The notes: a model not told the origin generated them from the sequence alone. 64,000 nt of DNA from Rhodoligotrophos sp. CJ14 (GCF_038811545.1 NZ_CP133319.1:4749109-4813108), one strand, 5' to 3'. Counted from the first letter of the stretch, positions 38,565-47,706 are shown. Translations and numbers: made by a program.

Positions 38565-39671
38565 ATGCGTGTCGACGATTTTGACTTCGAGCTGCCGGAG
38601 GCATCCATTGCCTTACGGCCGGCCGTGCCGCGTGATGCAGCGCGCCTGCTGGTGGTGCGCCCGGAGTCAACGCGCGAGATCGTCGACAGCACCGTGCGCG
38701 CGCTCGCCGATCAGCTCACAGCCGGCGATGTGCTCGTGTTCAACGACACCCGCGTCATCCCGGCGCGTCTGACCGGGCGCAGGCTCGGTCGCGGTGATTA
38801 CGAGCCGGTGATCGAGGCGACCCTGATCGAGCAGTCTGACGAGGCCACCTGGCTCGCGCTCGCCAAGCCTGGCCGGAAGCTGCAGCCGGGTGACCGCCTG
38901 CGTTTCGGCGCCGACCCTCATGTCTGCGAGGCCGAGAGCCTGGATGCGACCGTCGCGGCGAAAGGCGACAACGGCGAAGTGACCCTTGCCTTCGATATTG
39001 CCGGGCCCTTTCTCGACGAGCGCCTGAAGCTCTTCGGCATTTTGCCTCTCCCGCCTTACATTGCCGCCCGGCGACCGGAGGATGCCCGCGATGCCGTGGA
39101 TTATCAGACCGTGTTTGCCCGCAGGGAAGGGGCGGTTGCCGCACCGACCGCCGGCCTGCATTTCACCGAAGAGCTCCTGTCGGAACTGGACAAGCGCGGC
39201 ATCGGCCATGTCTTCGTCACGTTGAATGTGGGCGCCGGAACCTTCCTGCCGGTCAAGGTTGAAGACACGGCCGACCACCGCATGCATAGCGAGACCGGCG
39301 AGATCACCCCCGAAACGGCCGACCGGCTCAATCTGGCGCGTGCCGCGGGCCACCGTATCGTCGCGGTGGGCACCACCTCTCTGCGCCTGCTCGAGAGCGC
39401 CGCTGACGATGAGGGCCGCATCCATCCCTTCGCGGGAGCAACCGATATCTTCATCACGCCGGGCTATCGCTTCAAGGCGGTCGATGTGCTGATGACCAAT
39501 TTCCACTTGCCGCGTTCGACCCTGTTCATGCTGGTTGCGGCCTTCTCGGGGCTGGGCCGGATGAAGCAGGCCTATGCCCATGCCATCGAAGCAGGCTATC
39601 GCTTTTATTCCTATGGCGATGCTTGCCTGCTTTTCCCCGATCGCAGCCTCTGGTTCAAACCCACCCTATGA
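38565..39671 (+). CDS. queA: S-adenosylmethionine:tRNA ribosyltransferase-isomerase QueA
   Basis: QueA adds the epoxycyclopentanediol group from SAM to preQ1 in tRNA, giving epoxyqueuosine. The 368-residue product has [31 protein letters not shown] [32 protein letters not shown]-type [32 protein letters not shown] and [17 protein letters not shown]. Length is normal. AGGA lies 6 bases before the ATG. Its stop codon overlaps the tgt start in ATGA, so the two queuosine genes are translationally coupled. Confidence 0.97.
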   Translation: MRVDDFDFELPEASIALRPAVPRDAARLLVVRPESTREIVDSTVRALADQLTAGDVLVFNDTRVIPARLTGRRLGRGDYEPVIEATLIEQSDEATWLALAKPGRKLQPGDRLRFGADPHVCEAESLDATVAAKGDNGEVTLAFDIAGPFLDERLKLFGILPLPPYIAARRPEDARDAVDYQTVFARREGAVAAPTAGLHFTEELLSELDKRGIGHVFVTLNVGAGTFLPVKVEDTADHRMHSETGEITPETADRLNLARAAGHRIVAVGTTSLRLLESAADDEGRIHPFAGATDIFITPGYRFKAVDVLMTNFHLPRSTLFMLVAAFSGLGRMKQAYAHAIEAGYRFYSYGDACLLFPDRSLWFKPTL

Positions 39672-40801
39672 AACCGCGCAACATCGTCTTCACCCGCCTC
39701 GCTGAGGACGGGGCGGCGCGCCTCGGCCGCATCGATACCCCGCGTGGCGAGATCCGCACCCCCGCCTTCATGCCGGTTGGCACAGCCGGAACCGTGAAGG
39801 CGCTCTATTGTGAGCAGGTGCGCGCTGCCGGCGCCGACATTGTTCTCGGCAACACCTATCATTTGATGCTGCGCCCCGGCGCGGAACGGCTCGCCCGGCT
39901 TGGCGGCCTGCATAGCTTCATGGGCTGGCAGCGACCGATCCTCACCGATTCCGGCGGCTTCCAGGTGATGTCCTTGTCCAAGCTGCGCAAGGTGACCGAT
40001 CATGGGGTGACCTTCCAGTCTCACATCGATGGCTCGCGTCACCTGCTCACACCGGAACGGGCCATGGAGATCCAGGCGCAGATCGGCTCGGATATTCGCA
40101 TGGTGCTCGATGAATGCGTCGCCTGGCCATGCAGCGAGCAGGATGCCGAACGGGCCATGATGCTTTCCCTGCGCTGGGCCGAGCGGTCGAGGCACGCCTT
40201 TGGCGCGCCACAGGATCAGGCATTGTTCGGGATCGTCCAGGGCAGCACCTTCAGGCATTTGCGTGAGATCTCCGCGCGCGAGCTCGTCGAAATCGGCTTC
40301 GACGGCTATGCGGTCGGCGGGCTTGCAGTAGGCGAGGGGCAGGAGATGATGCTCCAGACCCTCGACTACACCGTTCCCATGCTGCCTGAGGACCGGCCGC
40401 GCTACCTAATGGGCGTCGGCACGCCTGACGACCTCGTCAAGGCGGTGGCGCGCGGCATCGACATGTTCGACTGCGTGATGCCCACCCGTTCCGGCCGCCA
40501 TGGCAAGGCCTTCACCCGCTTTGGGGCCATCAACCTGAAGAATGCCCGCCATGCGGATGATCCGCGTCCGTTGGATGAGGCAAGCCCTTGTCCTGCCGCG
40601 AGCCAATATAGCCGCGCCTATCTGCATCACCTCTTCAAGGCCGAGGAGCTTCTGGGCCGGATGCTCCTCTCCTGGGCCAATATCGCCTATTACCAGGAGC
40701 TGATGGCCGGCATGCGCGCGGCAATTGCGGAGGGGCGTTTCGCGGATTTCGCCGCCGAGACCATAGCCGGCTGGCAACGCGGCGATATCCCGGCGCTCTG
40801 A
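39668..40801 (+). CDS. tgt: tRNA-guanine transglycosylase Tgt with degenerate zinc site
   Basis: Tgt swaps guanine-34 of GUN-anticodon tRNAs for the queuosine precursor preQ1; it works just before QueA. The 377-residue product has the substrate pocket [55 protein letters not shown] and nucleophile region [20 protein letters not shown]. In bacterial Tgt a structural zinc is held by CxCxxC and a His. Here the positions read Ser306, Cys308, Ala311 and Ala337 (in [17 protein letters not shown] and LSWANIAYY), so three of four ligands are missing. The fold is otherwise intact and the gene is in an operon with queA, so it is probably functional. Confidence 0.97.
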   Translation: MKPRNIVFTRLAEDGAARLGRIDTPRGEIRTPAFMPVGTAGTVKALYCEQVRAAGADIVLGNTYHLMLRPGAERLARLGGLHSFMGWQRPILTDSGGFQVMSLSKLRKVTDHGVTFQSHIDGSRHLLTPERAMEIQAQIGSDIRMVLDECVAWPCSEQDAERAMMLSLRWAERSRHAFGAPQDQALFGIVQGSTFRHLREISARELVEIGFDGYAVGGLAVGEGQEMMLQTLDYTVPMLPEDRPRYLMGVGTPDDLVKAVARGIDMFDCVMPTRSGRHGKAFTRFGAINLKNARHADDPRPLDEASPCPAASQYSRAYLHHLFKAEELLGRMLLSWANIAYYQELMAGMRAAIAEGRFADFAAETIAGWQRGDIPAL

Positions 40802-40955
40802 GCCATTGATATGCCGGGTGGCGCCTTGGCGTGCCGCCATTGAGCCTTCTTGTCAGATCGCCATAACGGCCAGGCATGGCTGCGGGGCCCGTCTTGACAG
40901 CTCGCCTATGCCGTGCGCCCCTTCAGCAGTCTCGGCCAAACGCACAGGATGTCGC

Positions 40956-41699
40956 ATGGTCAATGTTCACATACATCATTTCGTTTCGACCGGCGATGTC
41001 GTGGACGCCGAAGCCCTTCGGGTGTTTCAGTCCCAATGGGCCATCTATCAGAAACTGGTAGACAGCGATGTCCTAAGCCACGGCGAAGTTAGCCGTATAT
41101 TGCATGCGACCCTGACGGAGCGCTTTCCCGCGCCCTTCTGCTTTCTGGACATAGCCTGTGGCGATGCGAGCTTGGCAAAGGCGGCGCTGAGCGGCACTCG
41201 GGTCCGGCACTATCATGGGATTGACCTTGCGGGACCGGCCATCGAGCTGGCGGCCGCCAATCTTGCGAGCGAGCCCTACGCGGTTGATCTCGATCACCGC
41301 GATTTTGTTGCCGCCATGGCCGATCGGCCGGAACATGCGGATGCGGTATGGTGCGGCCTCTCCCTCCATCACCTCCCGACCGCCGACAAGCTGCGCTTGA
41401 TGGAGGAGGTTCGCGGCGTCACGGGCGACCGCGGTATCTTTCTCATTTATGAGCCCACCTTCCATGAAGGCGAGGATCGCAACGACTATCTCGATCGAAC
41501 CTGGTCTATCATCTCAAAGCGATGGACGAGCCTCACCCCTGCGGAACTTGAGCAGGTTTGGCAGCATATCCAGACGAGCGATCTGCCTGAACCTGCCAAT
41601 ACATGGCTTGATCTCGGGCGCAGAGCGGGATTTTCGCATTCGCGCCAGCTGTTCACGGATCCAACCGATCTCTACCGCTTGTTCCGCTATGACCCTTGA
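40956..41699 (+). CDS. Class I SAM-dependent methyltransferase
   Basis: A 247-residue protein with a Rossmann-type methyltransferase fold. Motif I is FLDIACGDASLAKAAL, the acidic loop after strand 2 is HGIDLAGPAIELAAANL, and motif post-I/IV is DAVWCGLSLHHLPTADKLRL. A C-terminal segment resembles small-molecule methyltransferases. No substrate can be named. The ATG at 40956 opens the conserved region; the longer frame upstream has no ribosome site. It lies 154 bp after tgt on the same strand and may be independently transcribed. Confidence 0.85.
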   Translation: MVNVHIHHFVSTGDVVDAEALRVFQSQWAIYQKLVDSDVLSHGEVSRILHATLTERFPAPFCFLDIACGDASLAKAALSGTRVRHYHGIDLAGPAIELAAANLASEPYAVDLDHRDFVAAMADRPEHADAVWCGLSLHHLPTADKLRLMEEVRGVTGDRGIFLIYEPTFHEGEDRNDYLDRTWSIISKRWTSLTPAELEQVWQHIQTSDLPEPANTWLDLGRRAGFSHSRQLFTDPTDLYRLFRYDP

Positions 41700-41728
41700 T
41701 GGCGAGCTCGGATCGCGCCCCGCGCGGG

Positions 41729-42295
41729 TCAATGAAGGGCCGCCTTGCGGAAGAGGTAGGCTGATACAAGCCAGAGCCCGCCAAAGAAGCCGGTGAGCAA
41801 CATAATGGCTTCGGGAAAGCTCGGCGCAGTGGAGCCCAGCCCTGAAGCAAGCGCGATGGCGCCGACCAGCGCCTGACCGATGGCAGTTGCAAGCAACGCC
41901 CGCGCCATGCCGCTTGCCCTGAAGCGTGCCATGATGGCACCGATGAGACCAATGGCGAGCACGCCGGCATACAGCAAATTGGCGGGGTTCTCCTCAGAGC
42001 CGATGATGCCGACGGCGCCGTTGATCCAGATGAGAAGCACTGCTGCTGCGAGTGCAATGCTCACCGCTGCCCGATATCGGCGACTACATGTCAGTCTGGC
42101 GGCCACTTCGAAAGTGACACCCGTCGCAAGGATGAGTGCGCCAGCGATGGCGAAATCGGCTCCGCTCCAGTTCACCTCATCGCTGAACTGCATCGCGATC
42201 CACGGGGTCAGCAGCAAGAGCGCGGCAAGGGCCCAGCCGGCCGTTCTCCACTGCCTGCCGCGCGGTGCACCACCGGTTTTGGGCCATCCTGCCAT
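41729..42295 (-). CDS. Hypothetical membrane protein
   Basis: A 188-residue protein with five or six hydrophobic segments (WALAALLLLTPWIAMQF, FAIAGALILATGVTFEVA, AVSIALAAAVLLIWINGAVG, LLYAGVLAIGLIGAIMARF, EAIMLLTGFFGGLWLVSAYL). The N-terminus is short, basic and polar. Similar proteins are common as unnamed membrane proteins in proteobacteria; no enzymatic motif is visible. It is convergent with the methyltransferase gene and stands 85 bp upstream of the end of the SDR gene, on the same strand as it. Confidence 0.8.
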   Translation of the reverse strand: MAGWPKTGGAPRGRQWRTAGWALAALLLLTPWIAMQFSDEVNWSGADFAIAGALILATGVTFEVAARLTCSRRYRAAVSIALAAAVLLIWINGAVGIIGSEENPANLLYAGVLAIGLIGAIMARFRASGMARALLATAIGQALVGAIALASGLGSTAPSFPEAIMLLTGFFGGLWLVSAYLFRKAALH

Positions 42296-42380
42296 GACCT
42301 TCCTCCGCCCATAGATCGGCGAGTTGTTTTTAGCATCGGCCGCGGGTGGTCAGCACGAAGATTATGATGGAGCCACCTCG

Positions 42381-43121
42381 TTAGGCATTGATGCCGCCAT
42401 CGACTGCAAGCTCGGCACCGGTGATGTGGCGCCCATCTTCACTGGCAAGAAAGGCGACACTTGCAGCGATGTCTTCGGGCGAGCCGTACTGACCCAGCGC
42501 GATCCGCTGCCGCTGGCCTTCCGCGCCCGCGCCTGTGGCCGGGTTCATGTCCGTATCGGTCGGCCCCGGATGAACGATGTTGACCGTCGTTCCGTTGCTG
42601 CCGAGATCTCGAGCCAACCCCTTCGTTAGTCCAACCAAGGCAGCCTTCGTCATTGCATAGACGGCGAGGCCCGGACCGGGCACCTGGCTGGCAAGACAGC
42701 TGCCGATATTGATGATTCGGCTTTTCGGCCCGAGATGGGGAATGGCGGCACGGCTCGCAAGCACCACAGCTCTGACATTGACGGCGAGACTGCGTTCTAT
42801 GCCTTCGACGGACAGTTCCTCAAGCCGGCCAACTTCGAGAATCCCGGCATTGTTGACCAATATGTCGAGCCCGCCGAGCTGCGCCACCGCCGCGGACACC
42901 ATATCCTCGGCCGCTCGGCTGTCGGCACTGTCCGCAGCGATCGCGACGGCCCGCCGCCCTGTCGCACGGATCTCCTCAACCACCCGCTTCGCGGCTTCGG
43001 CCGAACGCTGATAGGTGATGGCGACATCGGCACCTTCCGCAGCCAGCCGTCGCGCGATCGCCGCGCCGATTCCACGGCTCCCGCCGGTGACGAGTGCCCG
43101 TTTGCCCTGAAGTTTGCTCAT
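42381..43121 (-). CDS. Classical SDR oxidoreductase (FabG-like)
   Basis: A 246-residue NAD(P)-dependent short-chain dehydrogenase. It has TGGSRGIGAAIARRLAAEG for the cofactor, NNAG at the usual place, catalytic Ser in NIGSCLASQVPGPGLAVY, and the catalytic YAMTK pair, ending with GAELAVDGGINA. It diverges from a TetR gene across a 98-bp gap carrying a repeated operator-like sequence, so it is very likely controlled by that repressor. The substrate is unknown; it need not act in fatty acid synthesis. Confidence 0.93.
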   Translation of the reverse strand: MSKLQGKRALVTGGSRGIGAAIARRLAAEGADVAITYQRSAEAAKRVVEEIRATGRRAVAIAADSADSRAAEDMVSAAVAQLGGLDILVNNAGILEVGRLEELSVEGIERSLAVNVRAVVLASRAAIPHLGPKSRIINIGSCLASQVPGPGLAVYAMTKAALVGLTKGLARDLGSNGTTVNIVHPGPTDTDMNPATGAGAEGQRQRIALGQYGSPEDIAASVAFLASEDGRHITGAELAVDGGINA

Positions 43122-43134
43122 GGTCGAGTCCTTT

Positions 43135-43151
43135 TGTATTGATCGCTAAAA
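43135..43151. promoter_or_regulatory. Operator-like repeat 1 (SDR/TetR divergent region)
   Basis: TGTATTGATCGCTAAAA, 14 bp upstream of the SDR start codon. It is a 16/17 match to the copy at 43192-43208, in the same orientation. It contains the near-palindromic core TTGATCG(C)TAA expected for a TetR-family dimer. Confidence 0.55.
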
Positions 43152-43191
43152 AATGTCTACGAGTCATTGCGGGCATGGTCAAGGGCATTTA

Positions 43192-43208
43192 TGTATTGAT
43201 CGATAAAA
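43192..43208. promoter_or_regulatory. Operator-like repeat 2 (SDR/TetR divergent region)
   Basis: TGTATTGATCGATAAAA, 11 bp upstream of the TetR start codon, with the palindromic core ATCGAT. Together with repeat 1 it flanks the divergent promoters, consistent with a repressor acting on both genes. Confidence 0.55.
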
Positions 43209-43219
43209 TAGAGGTGGGC

Positions 43220-43864
43220 ATGCGAACAGGACGGCCGCGCAGTTTCGACCGGGATCGTGCATTGGCAACCGCAATGGAGATTTTCTGGCGGAAGGGGTTT
43301 GCCGCAACCTCCATCGCGGATCTATGCGCTGCGCTGGCGATCGCACCGCCGAGCCTCTATGCCGCATTCGGCAGCAAGGAGAGCCTCTATGAGGAATGCA
43401 TCTCCCATTACATGAACAACCTCGCGCCGCGGGTTTGGCACGGGTTCGACAAGGCAGCGACTGCCCGCGAAGCCATTGAGGCGCTTCTCTGTCAATCCGC
43501 CGATGTGTTGCCCGCAGCAGATAAGCCGGGCGGATGCATGGTCACCTTGTCGAACCCGGGCGGCGAAGGAAGCGAGAGGCTTGGCCAGTTCCTTGAGGAT
43601 GCGAGGCGTCAAAGCCTTGAGCTCGTCGAGAGGAGGATCAGGCAAGCGATCGCCACGGGAGAGATCAGCAGCCGCGCAGACCCGGCCACGATGGCACGCT
43701 ATTTTCTAAGCGTCCAGCAAGGCATGTCCATCCAGGCACGCGACGGCTCGACGGCCGAAGAGCTGCGTGCCGTGGCCTGTGCTGCGATGAAGGCATGGCC
43801 CGCCCTTGCCCATGGCGACGAAGGCGAAGAGCAGGGGCCAAAGGCGCCGCTCACAGGGCGGTGA
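43220..43864 (+). CDS. TetR-family transcriptional regulator
   Basis: A 214-residue repressor-type protein. The HTH domain is RPRSFDRDRALATAMEIFWR, KGFAATSIADLCAALAIAPP, then SLYAAFGSKESLYEECISHY. The C-terminal ligand domain (CMVTLSNPGGEGSERLGQFL) resembles the TetR_C group often paired with oxidoreductases. The ATG at 43220 follows GAGG by 5 bases. It diverges from the SDR gene, and paired repeats lie between them, supporting local control. tRNA-Thr follows on the opposite strand. Confidence 0.93.
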   Translation: MRTGRPRSFDRDRALATAMEIFWRKGFAATSIADLCAALAIAPPSLYAAFGSKESLYEECISHYMNNLAPRVWHGFDKAATAREAIEALLCQSADVLPAADKPGGCMVTLSNPGGEGSERLGQFLEDARRQSLELVERRIRQAIATGEISSRADPATMARYFLSVQQGMSIQARDGSTAEELRAVACAAMKAWPALAHGDEGEEQGPKAPLTGR

Positions 43865-43921
43865 CGACCAACGGCCGGCCTGACGAAAGGCGAGTGCGGC
43901 TTATGCCAGGTGGGAGAAAGC

Positions 43922-43997
43922 TGGTGCCGGCAGCAGGGCTCGAACCCGCGACCCCCTGATTACAAATCAGGTGCTCTACCTGCTGAGCTATGCCGGC
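43922..43997 (-). tRNA. trnT: tRNA-Thr (anticodon TGT)
   Basis: A 76-nt tRNA on the minus strand with acceptor stem GCCGGCA/TGCCGGC, D-arm TAGCTCAGCAGGTAGAGCA, anticodon stem CTGAT/ATCAG enclosing TTTGTAA (anticodon TGT), T-arm GGGTTCGAGCCC and encoded CCA. It reads ACA codons. In E. coli tRNA-Thr genes sit within the tyrU-glyT-tufB operon; here it is nearby but on the opposite strand. Confidence 0.97.
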
Positions 43998-44119
43998 CTC
44001 AAACTGAGCCTAGTGCGCAAACTCAGCGAAACCGTGACAGTCCGCTGAACATGTGCTGCGCTGCCGCGATCAATCTCGTAAGCGGCAGGGCGGTGTCAAG
44101 CCAAATTAGGAGCATTGCC

Positions 44120-44872
44120 TTAAGGCCGCGCTGTTTGGGCGATATAGAGCGCGATCGCCGCAGCGGTCGAGACGTTGAGGCTCACGATTCGCCCCGGCAG
44201 CGAGATCCGGGCCAGGAGATCGCAGCGCTCGCGGGTCAATCGGCGCAATCCCTTGCCCTCCGCCCCAAGCACCAGGGCGAGGGGCGGCTGGAGCGGCGCT
44301 GTGACCAAGTCGTTGTCTGCCTCGCTGTCGAGGCCGATGACCGTGAAGCCCTTCTCCTTGATAGCTTCGATCGCACGGGCGAGATTGGTCTCCCTGATCA
44401 CGGCCACATGCTCGAGCCCGCCGCTCGCTGCCTTGGCCAAGGTCGCCGTCATGCCTGGCCCGTGGCGCTCCGTGGTGATCAGCGCGTGAACCCCGAACGC
44501 CGCAGCGACCCGCAGGATCGCCCCAAAGTTATGGGGATCGGAGACCTGATCCAGCACCAGAACCACGCCCTCGGCCGGAACATCCTCCAGCAGGACCGAA
44601 TCGAGCGGCTGCGCCTCGAGCACCAGGCCTTGATGGACGCTGCCGGAACCGGCCAATTGCTCCAAGACATGCGGGGCGACGAGCTCGACCGCCAGTCCGG
44701 ACGGCAGCTTGCCCTCGAGCCGCTGTAGAGCATTCTGGGTCGCCCAGAGTTTGATCAGGCGACGCCGCGGATTGGCGAGCGCGGCCTCCACCGAATGGCG
44801 GCCATAAAGCAAATTCCGCTCCGAAGCGGGAGCTTTTGAGGGGCTTGAGCGATGGGGGCGAGCGGGTTTCAT
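44120..44872 (-). CDS. rlmB: 23S rRNA (guanosine-2'-O)-methyltransferase RlmB
   Basis: RlmB, a SpoU/TrmH-family (SPOUT) enzyme, methylates the 2'-OH of G2251 in the peptidyl transferase region. The 250-residue product has a substrate-binding N-terminal domain (LLYGRHSVEAALANPRRRLI) and the trefoil-knot SAM domain with motif 1 DQVSDPHNFGAILRVAAAFG, motif 2 LVLGAEGKGLRRLTRERCD and motif 3 ISLPGRIVSLNVSTAAAIAL. The ATG at 44872 has AGGA about 9 bases upstream; an earlier ATG at 44920 is possible. It diverges from the tRNA-Tyr/tuf unit. Confidence 0.95.
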   Translation of the reverse strand: MKPARPHRSSPSKAPASERNLLYGRHSVEAALANPRRRLIKLWATQNALQRLEGKLPSGLAVELVAPHVLEQLAGSGSVHQGLVLEAQPLDSVLLEDVPAEGVVLVLDQVSDPHNFGAILRVAAAFGVHALITTERHGPGMTATLAKAASGGLEHVAVIRETNLARAIEAIKEKGFTVIGLDSEADNDLVTAPLQPPLALVLGAEGKGLRRLTRERCDLLARISLPGRIVSLNVSTAAAIALYIAQTARP

Positions 44873-44959
44873 GCCAATCCTATAGGCCAGCTGAGGCCCG
44901 TTCACCACCAGCTTGTCCACTGCCTTGGGAACGTTCGCAAAATTCTCCGCGGACCGGGG

Positions 44960-44988
44960 TTGACAGTGTGGCCGCCCATCTCCATAAC
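44960..44988 (+). promoter_or_regulatory. Promoter for the tRNA-Tyr/tRNA-Gly/tuf unit
   Basis: A perfect TTGACA (44960-44965), 17 bases, then CATAAC (44983-44988). It lies 70 bp upstream of tRNA-Tyr and directs transcription toward it. The consensus -35 with 17-bp spacing is the best promoter match I see in the window. Confidence 0.6.
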
Positions 44989-45057
44989 ACGCCCATTGCT
45001 GCCCGGGAAACGGTCCGGGACGGTCTCGTGCGCTCTACGCACGGCAGACATTGGCAC

Positions 45058-45142
45058 GGAGGGGTGCCCGAGTGGTTAAAGGGGACGGACTGTAAATCCG
45101 TTGGCTTAGCCTACGTTGGTTCGAATCCAACCCCCTCCACCA
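45058..45142 (+). tRNA. trnY: tRNA-Tyr (anticodon GTA)
   Basis: An 85-nt class II tRNA: acceptor stem GGAGGGG/CCCCTCC, anticodon stem ACGGA/TCCGT with loop CTGTAAA (anticodon GTA at 45092-45094), a long variable arm, T-arm GGTTCGAATCC and encoded CCA. Its G34 is a substrate for Tgt/QueA, both encoded at 38.6-40.8 kb. Confidence 0.97.
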
Positions 45143-45285
45143 ACCAATGTCCGCCTGGCGCGTCTCGCTCGCCCTTGCATTGCCTTTGAGGCTGGCGGCG
45201 GTCCGGGATGTCGCGCAATCGCCCGGTCCTATCCGGGGTGGTGGTGCGGAACAGCCGCCGCGCCATCTGCCCTGTGGCGCAATAT

Positions 45286-45359
45286 GCGGGTGTAGCTCAA
45301 TGGTAGAGCAGAAGCCTTCCAAGCTTAAGATGAGGGTTCGATTCCCTTCACCCGCTCCA
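45286..45359 (+). tRNA. trnG: tRNA-Gly (anticodon TCC)
   Basis: A 74-nt tRNA with acceptor stem GCGGGTG/CACCCGC, anticodon TCC at 45318-45320, T-arm GGGTTCGATTCCC and encoded CCA. It lies 86 bp before tuf, in the tRNA-Tyr-Gly-tuf order also seen in E. coli. Confidence 0.97.
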
Positions 45360-45417
45360 GTTCGACCAGCGGCTCAGCGGCGTTCCTTCGCCACCTTCGG
45401 AGTACAAGGCCCTGTAG

Positions 45418-46638
45418 GGGCTAGATGGACAAGGACAGTTTGAGATGGCCAAGCAGAAGTTCGATCGTTCGAAGCCGCATGTGAACATTGGGACGATTGG
45501 TCATGTTGATCATGGGAAGACGTCTCTGACGGCGGCGATCACGAAGGTTCTGGCGGAGACTGGCGGGGCGACGTTTACGGCCTATGACCAGATTGACAAG
45601 GCGCCTGAGGAGAAGGCGCGCGGGATCACGATCTCGACCTCGCATGTGGAATATGAGACGAAGAACCGTCACTATGCGCATGTGGACTGCCCTGGGCACG
45701 CGGACTATGTGAAGAACATGATCACGGGTGCGGCGCAGATGGACGGGGCGATCCTGGTTGTGTCGGCTGCTGACGGCCCGATGCCGCAGACGCGCGAGCA
45801 CATTCTTCTGGCGCGTCAGGTTGGCGTTCCGGCTCTGGTTGTGTTCCTGAACAAGGTTGACCAGGTTGATGATCCCGAGCTTCTGGAGCTCGTGGAGATG
45901 GAGGTGCGCGAGCTTCTGTCGAAATACGATTTCCCTGGCGACGACATTCCGGTTGTGTCGGGCTCGGCGCTTGCGGCGCTTGAGGATCGCGATCCCGAGG
46001 GGATTGGCCGGGCCTCGGTGCTGAAGCTGATGGAGGCTGTGGATGCCTATATCCCGACGCCAGAGCGTCCGAAGGACCAGCCGTTCCTGATGCCGATCGA
46101 GGATGTGTTCTCGATTTCGGGGCGTGGCACGGTGGTGACGGGCCGCATCGAGCGTGGCGTTGTGAAGGTCGGCGAGGAAGTTGAGATCGTCGGCATCAAG
46201 GACACGCGCAAGACGACGGTGACGGGCGTGGAGATGTTCCGCAAGCTGCTGGATCAGGGCGAGGCTGGGGACAACATTGGTGCGCTGCTGCGCGGCATCG
46301 ACCGCGAGATGGTTGAGCGTGGGCAGGTTTTGTGCAAGCCGGGCTCGGTGAAGCCGCACAAGAAGTTCACGGCTGAGGCCTATATCCTGACCAAGGAGGA
46401 GGGTGGCCGTCATACGCCATTCTTCACCAACTACCGTCCGCAATTCTATTTCCGGACGACGGATGTGACGGGCGTGGTGACGCTGCCGGAAGGCGTGGAG
46501 ATGGTGATGCCGGGCGACAACGTGTCGATGAGCGTGGAACTGATCACGCCGATCGCCATGGAAGAGAAGCTGCGCTTCGCCATCCGTGAAGGCGGCCGCA
46601 CCGTCGGCGCCGGCGTCGTCTCCTCAATCGAAGAGTAA
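45418..46638 (+). repeat. Long direct repeat, copy 1 (tuf gene plus 27 bp upstream)
   Basis: This 1,221-bp stretch appears identical to 62780-64000. It comprises the tuf gene and 27 upstream bases including the ribosome site; the sequences diverge upstream of GGGCTAGATGG. Copy 2 is cut by the window end, so the repeat could extend further downstream. The identity, including silent sites, points to ongoing gene conversion. Confidence 0.93.
45445..46638 (+). CDS. tuf: Elongation factor Tu, copy 1
   Basis: EF-Tu brings aminoacyl-tRNA to the ribosome as a GTP complex. The 397-residue product has G1 GHVDHGKT at residues 19-26, G2/switch [20 protein letters not shown]3 DCPGHADY, G4 NKVD and the domain II/III signatures [13 protein letters not shown] and [20 protein letters not shown]. 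Located between tRNA-Gly and tRNA-Trp, corresponding to tufB of E. coli. Codons strongly prefer NCG, GTT/GTG and GGG, unlike neighbouring ribosomal protein genes, but the last 80 or so bases revert to the local C-ending style. The gene looks identical to the second copy at 62.8 kb. Confidence 0.99.
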   Translation: MAKQKFDRSKPHVNIGTIGHVDHGKTSLTAAITKVLAETGGATFTAYDQIDKAPEEKARGITISTSHVEYETKNRHYAHVDCPGHADYVKNMITGAAQMDGAILVVSAADGPMPQTREHILLARQVGVPALVVFLNKVDQVDDPELLELVEMEVRELLSKYDFPGDDIPVVSGSALAALEDRDPEGIGRASVLKLMEAVDAYIPTPERPKDQPFLMPIEDVFSISGRGTVVTGRIERGVVKVGEEVEIVGIKDTRKTTVTGVEMFRKLLDQGEAGDNIGALLRGIDREMVERGQVLCKPGSVKPHKKFTAEAYILTKEEGGRHTPFFTNYRPQFYFRTTDVTGVVTLPEGVEMVMPGDNVSMSVELITPIAMEEKLRFAIREGGRTVGAGVVSSIEE

Positions 46639-46654
46639 GACACGAAACGGCTGA

Positions 46655-46694
46655 AGCCGCGGACCAGCCGCGCCTTGGGGCTGGTCTGTCGGCT
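46655..46694 (+). terminator. Hairpin between tuf and tRNA-Trp
   Basis: GACCAGCC (46662-46669) pairs with GGCTGGTC (46679-46686); an outer pair AGCCG/CGGCT (46655-46659, 46690-46694) can extend it. There is no T-tract, so it may be an RNA-processing or Rho-dependent pause site rather than an intrinsic terminator. Confidence 0.4.
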
Positions 46695-46762
46695 CAAGCG
46701 GTGCTAAGGATGCGCCGGCGGCTGATTTGGTCCCGGGATTGCGCGGGGCCTGAGAAGAGTTT

Positions 46763-46838
<76 letters not shown>

Positions 46839-46962
46839 GAACAGGATGACGCGATTGGGTGTGGTCGATGAAGGCCAGCCCAGCGCGTGTTCTGTCGTTT
46901 GTGGATTTTGATCGAGCACGTCTCGCGTGAGCCAGTGACGCTCCCGAGGCAGCGGAGTGAAG

Positions 46963-47160
46963 ATGGCGAAGACGAATCCATTCCAGTTCGTGCAGCAGGT
47001 CCGTGCCGAAATGGCCAAGGTGACCTGGCCGACGCGCAAGGAGACGATGATCACCACGGCGATGGTGATGATCATGGTTGTGTTCGCTTCCCTGTTCTTC
47101 CTCCTGGTCGACGAGATCCTGAGCTTTGCCGTTGGCTATGTGCTCGGGATCCGGGCGTGA
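46963..47160 (+). CDS. secE: Preprotein translocase subunit SecE
   Basis: SecE is the small clamp-like subunit of SecYEG. The 65-residue product has an amphipathic N-terminal segment with the signature FVQQVRAEMAKVTWPTRKET and one membrane helix (MITTAMVMIMVVFASLFFLL). This single-helix form is usual outside the enterobacteria. The ATG at 46963 has GGAG 5 bases upstream; a GTG two codons earlier is possible. nusG follows by 15 bp. Confidence 0.96.
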   Translation: MAKTNPFQFVQQVRAEMAKVTWPTRKETMITTAMVMIMVVFASLFFLLVDEILSFAVGYVLGIRA

Positions 47161-47175
47161 ATAGGGTGCGGAAGA

Positions 47176-47706
47176 ATGGCTAAGCGCTGGTACATCGTTC
47201 ACACCTATTCGAATTTTGAGAAAAAGGTGGCGGAAACCCTGAAGGAGCAGGCAGCTCAGCAGGGTCTTGAGCATCTTTTCGAGGATATTCTGGTGCCGAC
47301 TGAGGAAGTCGTCGAGGTCCGCCGTGGCCGCAAGGTGACGAGCGAGCGGCGCTTCTTCCCCGGTTACGTGCTCGTGCGGATGGAAATGACCGATCAGGCC
47401 TATCATCTCATCCGCAACATCCCCAAGGTGACTGGGTTCTTGGGCTCCGACAACCGGCCGATCCCCATCTCCAACGCGGAGGCGGAGCGCATCCTTCACC
47501 AGGTGAAGGAGGGCGTCGAGCGCCCGCGGCCTTCGGTCATGTTCGAGGTTGGCGAGCAGGTCAAAGTGTCGGATGGTCCCTTCGCCTCCTTCAATGGACT
47601 TGTCGAGGAAGTCGACGAGGAACGTTCGCGGCTCAAGGTGGCCGTGTCGATTTTTGGCCGGCCGACGCCGGTCGAACTGGAATTCGGGCAGGTCGAGAAG
47701 GTCTGA
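47176..47706 (+). CDS. nusG: Transcription termination/antitermination factor NusG
   Basis: NusG binds RNA polymerase, links it to Rho or to ribosomal S10, and affects pausing. The 176-residue product has the NGN domain ([58 protein letters not shown]) and the C-terminal KOW domain ([20 protein letters not shown]). Length is standard. It follows secE by 15 bp; rplK follows after 129 bp. Confidence 0.98.
   Translation: MAKRWYIVHTYSNFEKKVAETLKEQAAQQGLEHLFEDILVPTEEVVEVRRGRKVTSERRFFPGYVLVRMEMTDQAYHLIRNIPKVTGFLGSDNRPIPISNAEAERILHQVKEGVERPRPSVMFEVGEQVKVSDGPFASFNGLVEEVDEERSRLKVAVSIFGRPTPVELEFGQVEKV

Noticed and set aside
45421..46443. 340-codon open frame antisense to tuf (also at 62783-63805)
   Set aside because: It arises from the G-ending codons of tuf, which avoid stop codons on the other strand. 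The product is His/Arg/Leu-rich with no domain, and it exists identically only because tuf is duplicated.
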